This document shows positions 22,700 to 32,098 of a DNA stretch of 64,000 bases, piece by piece. The translations under genes and the position numbers were made by a program. The stretch's first letter is position 1, and each line of letters begins with the position of its first letter. This stretch comes from Pogona vitticeps. Lineage: Eukaryota > Chordata > Lepidosauria > Squamata > Agamidae. The notes under the pieces were generated by a model that saw only the letters and a list, made by a program, of their open reading frames with translations, did not search any database and was not told where the DNA came from. Location of the stretch: the NCBI RefSeq assembly GCF_051106095.1, contig NC_135785.1, positions 220,963,045 through 221,027,044 on the forward strand, given 5' to 3'.

Positions 22700-22900
22700 C
22701 TAGTGAATCATCATTGGGCAAGAAGTCTACTATAACTATGGGGAAACATTTTTTTGTAGGACTAGTAATTTGGTATTGAAGAAGATACCAACCACTGTTC
22801 TTCATCTTGATGACATTTCAGGAGCCAGTTATACAAACTATAGGGAGGTATTCTCTTGTTTAAAGAGATTTGAAGTTTTGCATAAAAAAGAAACATGTTA

Positions 22901-23619
22901 CAGTGGTGCCTCGACTTACGACCGTAATTCGTTCTAGAAGATGGACGTAACTCGAAATGGTCATAAGTCGAAGCACCATTTCTCATTGAAATGCATTGGA
23001 ACACGATTAATTCGTTCCGGCAACCCCCCTCCCCCCCCCCAAATAAAATAAAGCACACAGCAAGCTTGCTCACTGGAGCTTTAAAACACACACCAAAAAA
23101 AAAAAAATAAAAAAAATAAAGCACACAGCAAGCTCCGTCGCTAGGGCTTTAAAAAAGCAACCAAAAATAAAGCACAAGCAAGCTCCGTCGCTGGGGCTTA
23201 AAAGAAACTCCCCACCAAAAATAAACAACACAGCAAGCCCCATTGGAAGGCCCTGGGGCTGAAAAAATAAACACACAAAAACACACACAAAAAAACCACA
23301 GCACAGAAACATAACCCCCCAAGCCTAAACCCACCCTGTGAAACCCTGTAAATGTACTTACTCAGAAGTAGAAAGCAGCTCCAGGCAGTCCCAAGCCTCC
23401 TCCAATGCACACACTAACCGTTGGGGTGAAAGAGCTATAAAGAAGCTCTTTGCCGACCAACAGTTAGCCCTCTAATTTGAATTCCCCGCCTTTTTTCCAT
23501 GCCCCTCTTGATCGCAACTCGAAGCTCCAGATGCAAGTCAAAGCAAAATTTTGCAGCTGGAGCAGGTCACAACTCATAATGGTCATATGTCGGGACGGTT
23601 GTAAGTTGAGGCACTACTG
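22901..23619. mobile_element. pogo/Tigger-type MITE with internal tandem repeats
   Basis: Starts CAGTGGTGCCTCGACTTACG, ends GTAAGTTGAGGCACTACTG, TA flanks. Four imperfect units of about 60-65 bases around AATAAAGCACACAGCAAGCT lie at 23040-23250. Confidence 0.88.
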
Positions 23620-24045
23620 TAGTTTGTAAATCTAATAGGAAGGTATAGGTGCAGAATATGACCCATTCTTATGACTTCTGCATGAAACTTTCTTAGTTTC
23701 ATCACCAAGTAAACTTCAGTGTTTTCTGTAAAGAGACAAAATTATAGGGCACATCTCATACCTATCTAGTAGTTCCTATATGGAGTGCTAAGACGAATAC
23801 TTAATAATTGCATATTTTTCTTCATGGTCTCTGATGACTCACACATGTCAGTCCTTTTCAGTTGGTGCTGCAGGTATGGAGTTCTAGGCCAACTAAAAAT
23901 CGAAGAATGTTATTCTAAGTTGACAGAACTACCCTCTTGATTTCTTGAGGGCAACATATCTTACTAAAAAAAAAATGCATATGGATTATTGTCAATTTTT
24001 TGCCACTTTCTTTGTTCCAGTGCTCTGTAAATCTTGCCATCTACA

Positions 24046-24367
24046 GAAATGTAACTGCCCCCATCCCAACCCCACCCTGCAAAATCCTGTACTTACTCCA
24101 AACATGCATTTTAAAAAGCAGAAAGCAGCACCAGGCAGTCTATAGCCTTCTCCGATGCACTCTCTCTAACTGTTGGGGCAAAAGAGCTACAAAGAAGCAT
24201 CCTCTTCACCAACCAACCATTAGTAATTTAAATTCCCTGCCTTTTCCCCCACCTTTTTTCTGATCGTAACTGAAAGCTCCGGTCGCAAGTTGAAGCAAAA
24301 TTTTGCGGCCAGAGCTGATCGTAACTCAAATTGGTTGTAAGTCAGAGACGTTTGTAAGTCACCACTG
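24046..24367. mobile_element. Right half of a related pogo/Tigger-type MITE
   Basis: From CCCCCATCCCAACCCCACCC onward it parallels 23310-23619 of the previous element, ending GTAAGTCACCACTG followed by TA. The left half is missing. Confidence 0.75.
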
Positions 24368-24559
24368 TAGAACAGTTGCTAAGAAGGCATTTGTAGTCAA
24401 GGACTTCATATTGCATTGTCTTTATCAACATTGCAGGCAGATAGAGAGATAAACTATATTCCTATAACCCCATAATTTTCAGGAAATGGATGTAATTGGC
24501 TTGGACTGCAACTTAAGGAGCCACATATCGATGCATTTTGGATGACATTATCATAGCTT

Positions 24560-25737
24560 ATGTGAAGGAACTGTAGAGGAAAAGGAGAAAAAAGAGTGAG
24601 CCGTCCCCTCAACTAGTGACGCCCGAGCAGAAGAGAACTATGGGGAAAAGGGGGTAATAGAGGATGAAGAACTGAATGTAGAGAAAGAGAAGGGAATGGA
24701 ACCAAAGGAGAAAGGGGGACAGATTGAGATATGTCTGGTAGAAGAGGGAGAGAGAAAAGGAGAGGAGGAGCTAATTTTGCCAGTGTGGGAAGAAGACATC
24801 GGGCAGTGATGGCACACAGAGCCCTTTCTGCTGGCACACAAGCTGTAAGTCGCCAGATCGCTACTTCCCTCCCTGCGCAGCTAAACCTCAGGAGGCAGCT
24901 GCAGCCAGTGCTGGGGCTTCGGTAGACGGATCCGGAGCAACTGGTGCTGGCAGCAGAAGGGCCTTGAGGCACCTCCATGCCGGAATTCCCCCTTCCACTG
25001 CCAATTCCTTCCGTGTCCCCTGGGTAACGGAAGGAAGTGGCCCACTGGTTTTTGTGGGTTTTTTTTTCCCATTTGGACATACAAGCCCAAAAAGGTTCAC
25101 CACCACTGATATAGGGGAACCAAGTGGGAGGAGACAGTTCAGTGTACCGATGACCAGGGAAAGGGAGAAGAAGGAGAGAGAGAGAAGGAATAATTGGAAT
25201 ATGATAGAATGAAGGGGTTGTTGGAAGATTTCCCTAATCTAAAGGTGGGAAGATTGTTACCTGATTCGGATGTGTTTACGGGGAAAGGGACATTGACGGA
25301 TACTTTAAAATGGACAGTTGCGGTTTATCCGTGGGGACAAGGTCACTCGAAGGTGATCCGGCCAGACTCTTCCGTCAACCATCCACTACCAGAGGGAGAT
25401 TGGGCCAGACACCCTTGCTGTGGCACAATTTGCGCGGTTCGGAGTACGCTGATGAGGAAACTCACAGATCGAGAGCGTTTTGGGCCAACCCCTCAATGAA
25501 TCCTGTCAGTTTTGGGACAGAGTTGTTGTCCTCACAATATGGACAGTTATCTGACATTGGTTGTTTTGAACCTGTAGAAGCTGTTATATATTCACCTAAT
25601 ACTAAATTGAACAAATCTGTTGACATTCGAAAAGAGACTCAGTTTGCATTTCCTGCCAAAAAGGAGGAACTGCTTCAGATCTTTAACGAAACTAATCACA
25701 GCTTGGCAATGGATATCTTTAATTTAATTAAAAACTT
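24560..25737 (+). other. Unassigned protein-like stretch, probably from a mobile element
   Basis: Two overlapping open frames (25194-25499 and 25310-25840) and a Glu/Lys-rich stretch upstream (from about 24640) suggest old coding sequence. I recognise no family. It is interrupted by a hAT MITE (24804-25108), and its right edge abuts the MITE at 25738. A decayed retroelement is possible but not shown. No host exon signature is present. Confidence 0.3.
24804..25108. mobile_element. hAT MITE of the CAGTGATGGC type
   Basis: Starts CAGTGATGGCACACAGAGCC and ends AAAAAGGTTCACCACCACTG. Flanks ACATCGGG and ATATAGGG match at 6 of 8. The interior (GGCACACAAGC, CCTCCATGCCGGAATTCCCC) resembles a MITE I recall as common in lizards. 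Confidence 0.75.
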
Positions 25738-26637
25738 CCTACCTGTTTCCCTGAAAAGAAGACCTAACCTGAAAATAAACCCTAGTATGATTTTTCAGGA
25801 TGCTCGTAATATAAGCCCTACCCCCCAAAATAAGGCCTAGTTAAGTGAAAACCTTCTCTCCACCATTGTGCAGCAACCCAAAGATGACATGACTGTATTT
25901 GAAAAAACTTAGAAGGGGAAGATATGGAGGCAGTGACAGATTTTACTTTCTTGGGCTCCGTGATCACTGCAGATGGAGACAGCAGCCACGAAATTAAAAG
26001 ACGCCTGCTTCTTGGGAGGAAAGCGATGACAAACCTTGACAGCATCTTAAAAAGCAGAGACATCACCTTGCCAACAAAAGTCCGAATAGTCAAAGCTATG
26101 GTTTTTCCTGTAGTGATGTATGGAAGTGAGAGCTGGACCATAAAGAAAGCTGACCACCGAAGAATTGATGCCTTTGAATTGTGGTGCTGGAGGAGGCTCT
26201 TTAGAGTCCCCTGGACTGCAAGGAGAACAAACCTATCAATTCTAAAGGAAATCAACCCTGAGTGCTCACTGGAAGGACAGATCCTGAAGCTGAGGCTCCA
26301 GTACTTTGGCCATCTCATGAGAAGAGAAGACTCCTTGGAAAAGACCTTTATGTTGGGAAAGTGTGAAGGCAAGAGGAGAAGGGGACGACAGGATGAGATG
26401 GCTGGACAGTGTCATCGAAGCGACCAACATGAATTTGACACAACTTCGGGAGGCAGTGGAAGACAGGAGGGCCTGGCGTGCTCTGGTCCATGGGGTCACG
26501 AAGAGTCGGACATGACTAAACGACGATGAGATTGTTTTACATGAAAAAAAAATCCCCTGAAAATAAGCCCTTATGCATTTATTGGAGCAAAAATTAATAT
26601 AGGACCCTGTCTTATTTTCGGGGAAACACAGTATTTC
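25738..26637. mobile_element. TA-target MITE split by BovB
   Basis: Left end CCTGTTTCCCTGAAAAGAAG and right end TTTTCGGGGAAACACAG lie between TA dinucleotides. The two parts (25740-25911 and 26536-26637) align to the uninterrupted sister at 38853-39112. The 2-bp TA target suggests the Tc1/mariner/pogo group. Confidence 0.8.
25912..26535 (+). mobile_element. BovB (RTE) LINE, 5'-truncated
   Basis: A 201-codon open frame covers the end of the RT and the C-terminal region: FTFLGSVITADGDSSHEIKR, LGRKAMTNLDSILKSRDITL, FPVVMYGSESWTIKKADHRR, FELWCWRRLFRVPWTARRTN and FGHLMRREDSLEKTFMLGK. This order is characteristic of BovB. It ends with the GTCGGACATGACTAAACGAC tail. It inserted into the host MITE and is relatively well preserved. 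Confidence 0.93.
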
Positions 26638-26649
26638 CCCCCACCACCA

Positions 26650-26857
26650 ACCTCAGGTTTCAAGGTTCCCCAGATATCTCTTTTACCTCTGAGAAGCCTT
26701 TGGAGCCTTGGGACTCAGTGGAGGGAGCCTTTAATGTTGGAAAATTGCCTCCAGTGGATTGGGAACTCTGGCAGCTATTTGGTGGGGATTTTCTAATATC
26801 AGAGGCTTCCCAAGGGCAAAAGGGATTTCTAGGGAGCCTTGGAACCTGAAGAAGAGC
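26650..26857. repeat. Inverted-repeat element
   Basis: CCTCAGGTTTCAAGGTTCCC... at 26651-26700 is repeated inverted at 26805-26856 (CTTCAGGTTCCAAGGCTCCC on the other strand) over about 45 bases. It looks like a small MITE; superfamily not determined. Confidence 0.6.
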
Positions 26858-27487
26858 GATAGGATTTATAACACTTAATTTAATTAAAGATATAGGTCAT
26901 TGAATGGTTACATTATATGGTTTGTGTGGTGTAAATGTATGCCAACAGGACTTGACCTTTGTTTAGTAATGAAAAGCAGGTTCCAAGAGTAATATGATTA
27001 GAAGCAGAATGCCCTTTATGGTATCTATTCCATGGCTGTGGGACAAATGGAACCCACAGAATGAATGGAGTTTAGGACTATGACTGCTTCATGTGCTTAT
27101 CTCTTCAAATAGGAATATGTTATATATTTTTGTTGTTGAGTGCACTGTGCTCTAGACAGTCATTTACCTGAAGAGTGAGGTGTCATACGTACGTGAGGGA
27201 ACATAAATTTTACAGTCACTTTACTAAGTCAGACTTCAGGAAAATTCCACTTCATTTGTTTTCTAAGCAACCCCCTTTTGAACAGAGATGTGTGAAAAAC
27301 CTTTTCCATACATGTAATAGAGATTTGTCTACCTGTGATGTGTTCTCAAGTGAGCTTCTATTTAGCTATCCAAACTGTAGATAATTTTGGTGCTTTGTAA
27401 ATTTTGCATCTCAGCAGGGTGCTGAAAAAAAAGCTCTTTTTCAGTTTCCTTACTCTGTGTTCCTTATTTTTCCCTCTCTGTTTTTAG

Positions 27488-27589
27488 GGACCAGTAATTT
27501 ATGCACAGTTAGATCACTCCGGAGGGCATTACAGTGACAAGATCATCAAGTCAGAGTCTGTGGTCTATGCTGACATTCGGAAGAACTGA
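27488..27589 (+). CDS. MPZL1: MPZL1 exon 6: twin ITIM tail and stop
   Basis: The acceptor TTTTTAG is followed by GPVIYAQLDHSGGHYSDK, then IIKSESVVYADIRKN and TGA at 27587-27589. Both immunoreceptor tyrosine-based inhibitory motifs are intact: VIYAQL and VVYADI. When phosphorylated by Src-family kinases these bind the tandem SH2 domains of SHP-2 (PTPN11), which is established for mammalian PZR. The exon is in phase 0 with exon 5. Conservation to the human C terminus is almost complete, so the gene is very likely functional. Confidence 0.96.
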   Translation, partial: GPVIYAQLDHSGGHYSDKIIKSESVVYADIRKN

Positions 27590-28282
27590 GGAGATCTCAA
27601 CCCTACCCAAAGCTAAACAAAAATTCAAACTGGAATCGCTTGAAGAAAATTGACCCAGAGAACTCACATGTGGCCTTTGATGCCTAGGCTAGGACCAATG
27701 CATGTGCAAACAAAGAGAAAGAGATTATATATTGTGTGTAAATAGTCTTATTTAATCGTACAGAAATGAGAACAATGTTGCATGTTGAACTATGATAAGA
27801 ATTCTGCTTATAAATTGCCCTTTTTGTATCTAGGATAAGGGGAAGACATCAAATATTCATTTGCACCCTTAATTTGTCTTGATTGTGGAAAAACTGAAAA
27901 ATTCCTGCATATTCTAATTGATTTGATACCTTGGTGTTTTTTTAACAGGGTCTGTTCCTTTCGTTGAAATGGACATGAAGAACTGTTTTGGCATGAATCT
28001 TTTTCACACACGTTTTCGTATCCATATGAAAATCTTTCACTTGCCTTCAGCTCCCAGCATGTTTTTTTAAACTGAAGTTAAAGGTCTATTTTCAGGGCAT
28101 TAATTAAAACATACATCTTTTGAAGGTAGTCTCCCATAAGAGTAAAGTGGTTTTTCCACCTTTATAAATTAAAATGGGGCATTTTTGATAATGCAGTATT
28201 GATAAGAGGTCCCCTTTTCTTTACTTTCCCCTTCCACATCTCTAAATGTGAATACTTCAGGTCTTATGGGGTATCAGCAATA

Positions 28283-29567
28283 TGAGGGGGTGCTGATAAG
28301 TATTGAGCCTTTCCCAGAAAAAACTGAGCTAGGAAGCTGTAACTCCCACACTATTCCCCAGGAAGTCAATGCACCTGAGAGATCTGTGCTGCAGCTTCTC
28401 AAGTCCCACAGATAAAATTCTTCCGACTGCTGGTGTAACCCACTCGTTTGCAGCATTAGTTGCCTCCAGAACACTCCCAAATTATTGTCCCTTTAGGTGT
28501 TTTTTTAGTTTGGGGAACAGATAATAGTCAGAAGGAGCCAGGTCAGGAGAATAGGGTGGGTTGGGGCATCACTTGAAAGCCTAAGGACGTCAGTTTTGCC
28601 ATTGTTTCACCTGCAGTGTGTGACGAGGCATTGTCATGCAACAGGATGACACCTTTGGAGAGCTTTCCTCGATGTTTTTCCTTGATGTTTTGACTCAACT
28701 TTGTCAATAAAGCACAGTAATATTTTGCATTGATGGTTGAACCCTGTTGGAGGTAGTCCACCAGCAAAACTCCCTTCTTGTCCCAAAAAACTGTGGCCAT
28801 TTGCTTCTGCACCAACCTTTGCACTCAGGACTTCTTCGGCCTGGGGGAACCACTGTGCCGCCATTCCTTAGACTGTTCCTTTGTCTCAGGATCACAACAG
28901 TAGCACCATGTCTCATCACCAGTTACCAGTTTGCCCAGGAAATCTGACTCATTGCTTGCAAAAGGTTCCAAAACAGCCACCGATGACTCCACACGTTTCC
29001 TCTTTTGTTCAGTTGTTAAAAGTGTGGGGATCCACTTTGCTGCCAGCTTTCTCATTTCCAAGTCATTGTGGATAATGGCACCAACTCTCTCACGTGATAT
29101 TCTCAGATATATAGCAATACTTTTGGCTGATATTCAGCAGTCCTCCATGATCTTGACATGGGTGGCTTTCACATTTGCAAGCACAGAGACAAACAGGCTT
29201 TCCACTGGGTTTCTCATTTTCAACACGGAAATAGCAAGTTTTAAAATTGACAACCTGACGTTTTAACTGTTGCATATGAAGGGCTACTGTCACCCATAGT
29301 TTGTGACATTTCATCATGGATCTGCTTTGCATGTTTCCCTTGGAGAAACGGGAACTTGATTATGGTCCTATGCTCTTCCACATTGAACTTTTCTGTAGTT
29401 GCCGCCATGTTCACTTTGAACCTCAACATGAAAGATAAGTTAAAATCATTAATAGTTGATTTTTGCAGCATTGAATGCAGACAAATTGGCCAATACACCC
29501 TGCAATTTATAGCTTCCTAGCTCAATTTTTTTCTGGGAAAGGCTCAATACTTATCAGCACCCCCTCG
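28283..29567 (-). mobile_element. Full-length mariner, decayed transposase
   Basis: Length is 1285 bp, as expected for mariner, with TA at 28281-28282 and 29568-29569. Inverted ends share GAGGGGGTGCTGATAAGTAT and continue matching for about 60 bases. The transposase reads leftward from ATG at 29408: MAATTEKFNVEEHRTIIKFP at the N terminus, then LVTGDETWCY with the first catalytic Asp, ATVFWDKKGVLLVDYL, GVILLHDNASSHTA with the second Asp, and YSPDLAPSDYYLF with the third Asp of a DD34D triad near 28505-28560. The frame changes at least three times, so no active protein is made. It lies in the MPZL1 3' UTR, antisense to the gene. Confidence 0.95.
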
Positions 29568-30949
29568 TAAATGTTAAATTCAGTTTTATCTTTGAACAGC
29601 AACAAAAAACAGCTGAGTACTAGGTGAGCATCAACTTTCTTTAATATTTTTGCATTTGTCTGGTTCTAATAAGTAGAAAAGCCTTATCAGATATAGCCTC
29701 TGGTTAGAACTCCCAGTACTCTTGTTACTTGGTGTAATACCATTAATACCACAGAAAGGGCACTTCATGGAAATATGATGGAATAATAAATTTAGAGCTT
29801 CAAGAGGATGATAACATAACTCCTGTTGTCACTAGCCATTAGACTATATATGGATTTCCCTTCAAAAAGTGTCTGGAAAAGTGAATTTTGATCCACAGAG
29901 GCTCACACTGAAATAAATCTATAAAAGTACTACAATATTTTGCCTTTTTTTCCTTTTACCACATACCTTCAAAGAATAGCTATAGGTTTCTTTGCTGTGA
30001 GATAAGCTCTGTGGACCATGTCTTTGCTCTTGTAATGTTAAAACATACCTTTGCATCCACGTCTTTCCATTTCCCACTTTCAAGCAGGTTGTCTGCTGTT
30101 GCTTTTTCCAAATGCCTTGCATGTTTCTCTGTTCATGTTTGGTGAGTGGTTGTTGTTAAACTATAACAACTTTAAAACTTAAAACTGTTATAAGACTTGG
30201 AAATGCTTTTGTGATTTAATTAACTGCTGGCTTGACAGCAGTGTGTAAATCCAGAATAGGTTTCGTTTAAGCAAGAAGAGGAGAATTTTATATATGTCCG
30301 CCCAAAATGTGGTGTGAACACTTCCCTGGTAGGCTCAGTGCTACATTTCATCCACGTTTGTGTGCACCATTAATGTTGTGGCCTGTACAAGTCTTCTAGA
30401 AGTGGAATAATTAAAAGAAAGTCTTCAGTAATGACTCTTGTGCCATGCTGTGGCCAGCTTACTTTTCTATCCTGTCATCTCAGTAAAGCTGAGCTGTAAT
30501 CCTTAGCATGATTTCTTTGAAGTATGTTCCATTGGTGAGGCTTCCTTTTGAATCAACATGTACAGGGTTGTGCTATTGCTGTCAACTGACGCTTTCTTGT
30601 TTTAGCAAAAAGCTGAGTATGGGTGGATATTGTGTCCTGAAAGGAAAAATGCTATTTGTTCTGGCTCATTTAGATGTTCATTTCTGTTATGTTGCAGAAA
30701 ACAGAAGTCAGTGTAGTGAAATCAGCATAATGAAAGCAGTGATGTTGGTCTTTGATTCTTTTGTTTCTGCAAGTGAGAATGGAAATTTTTAAAACTGTCC
30801 TCATCATTGGGTGAGAAGAGTTTTTATGTTTTTTTTTAACTTTTAGGAATTTTTGGTGAAAAAATAATAGAAGTGATAACCTTACATTTTGTACTAATAC
30901 CATGTTCTTTTAATCCAAAACATAGACTTTATTGCTAACACAAATTTAC

Positions 30950-31066
30950 AAGGGGGGGGGGGTTGAGAAAGGCCCTGGCTCTTTCATTCTTATACAAGGG
31001 GGGGGGGGGAATCACAGCAATTGACAGGGTTTTTGACATTGTTTGGCCTCATTTGGGGGGGGGATT
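30950..31066 (+). repeat. Three long G runs
   Basis: Runs of about 10-12 G occur at about 30952, 31000 and 31056. The first two follow similar TACAAGG sequences, suggesting a small duplication. Confidence 0.8.
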
Positions 31067-31082
31067 TAAAAAAATACACATC

Positions 31083-31152
31083 GGGCCTGGCATGCTCTGG
31101 TCCATGGGGTCACGAAGAGTCGGACACGACTAAACGACTAAACAACAACAAT
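31083..31152 (+). mobile_element. BovB 3' tail
   Basis: GCTCTGGTCCATGGGGTCAC and GAGTCGGACACGACTAAACG, ending in an ACAACAACAA tail, match the end of the BovB copy at 26470-26530. The rest of the element is absent. Confidence 0.85.
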
Positions 31153-31360
31153 GAGCAGATACTGTACCCAGTGTAGTGTGCTGGATAGAGTGACTGACTA
31201 GCAATTGGGAAGCTTGGGTAAGAATCCCTACTCAGCCATGGAAACTCACTGGGGGAATGGAACTGATAAAACCACTCCTTAAATACCACACTTACTTTGA
31301 AAACCCTATTAGGGCTAGTATAAGTCAATTCTGACTTGATGGCACATAGCAGCAGCAAAT
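31153..31360 (+). mobile_element. tRNA-derived SINE
   Basis: GGATAGAGTGACTGACTAGC and the B-box-like GGGTAAGAATCCCTACTC lead into a body ending AGTCAATTCTGACTTGATGG. The same tail ends the SINEs at 59625-59833 and 59930-60152. It abuts the BovB tail. Confidence 0.7.
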
Positions 31361-31669
31361 AAAAGCAAGACTGAACTTTGGTCCACTCCCTCTCTTTTGA
31401 GTTTTTAACTTTGCAGTTTCTTAGGCTAATGACATAAAAATATGCTGAGTGAACAAGTTTGCTTCAATTTTGGAGATGTGTAGATGGCATTTTCATCCTC
31501 CTAGTGATGACTGCACAAAAAATAGCAAAATTATTGTATCCTCTGTCACCTGTGCCTCAAGTTTAGCAATTCATTTCTCTAGTAAACTTGAGAGTTTGTG
31601 CCCTGTTAAGAGATATAATCTTTCTAACTGTCCCAGAGAGAATTCTTCTATTGTCCTTTTTCCTGACTA

Positions 31670-32098
31670 CAGTGGTGCCCCGCTAGACACTTACCCCGGT
31701 GGATGATGAAATCGCTTCACAATGAAGTTTTTGCGATTGCTTTTGTGATCGCAAAACGACGTTTTAATGGGGGGAAATCGCTTTACGACAATCGGTTTCC
31801 TGCTTCGGGAACCGATTCTTTGCATTACGATGATCTGAAAACAGCTGATCAGCAGCTCTCAAAATGGCCGCCCGCTGTGCAAAATGGCTCCCCGCTGTTT
31901 TTAGGACAATTTTCGCTGTACAGGCACCAGAAAATGGCCACCCTATGGAGGATCTTCGCTGGATGATTAGGTATTTAGCCCATTGGAATGCATTGAGCGG
32001 TTTTCAATGCGTTTCAATGGTTTTTTTCCCCGCTTGACGATTTCGCTCTACAGCGATTTCGCTGGAACGGATTAACGTTGTCAAGCGAGGCACCACTG
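31670..32098. mobile_element. pogo/Tigger-type MITE
   Basis: Starts CAGTGGTGCCCCGCTAGACA and ends GTCAAGCGAGGCACCACTG with TA flanks. Sister of 17929-18343. Confidence 0.88.

Larger units (their letters stand above)
16632..27487 (+). other. MPZL1: MPZL1 intron 5
   Basis: 10.9 kb intron densely filled with mobile DNA from 17929 to 26856. The stretches 16632-17926, 19560-20620, 21830-22280, 23625-24045, 24390-24555 and 26860-27480 show nothing I can name beyond AT-rich intronic sequence. Confidence 0.75.

Noticed and set aside
22980-23260. CRISPR-like spaced repeats
   Set aside because: Units of about 60-65 bases are imperfect tandem copies inside a MITE with no unique spacers, in a vertebrate genome.
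24613-25080. 155-codon minus-strand frame rich in Ser/Pro/Leu
   Set aside because: It spans the boundary between an unassigned stretch and a hAT MITE on the opposite strand, so it is not one coding unit.
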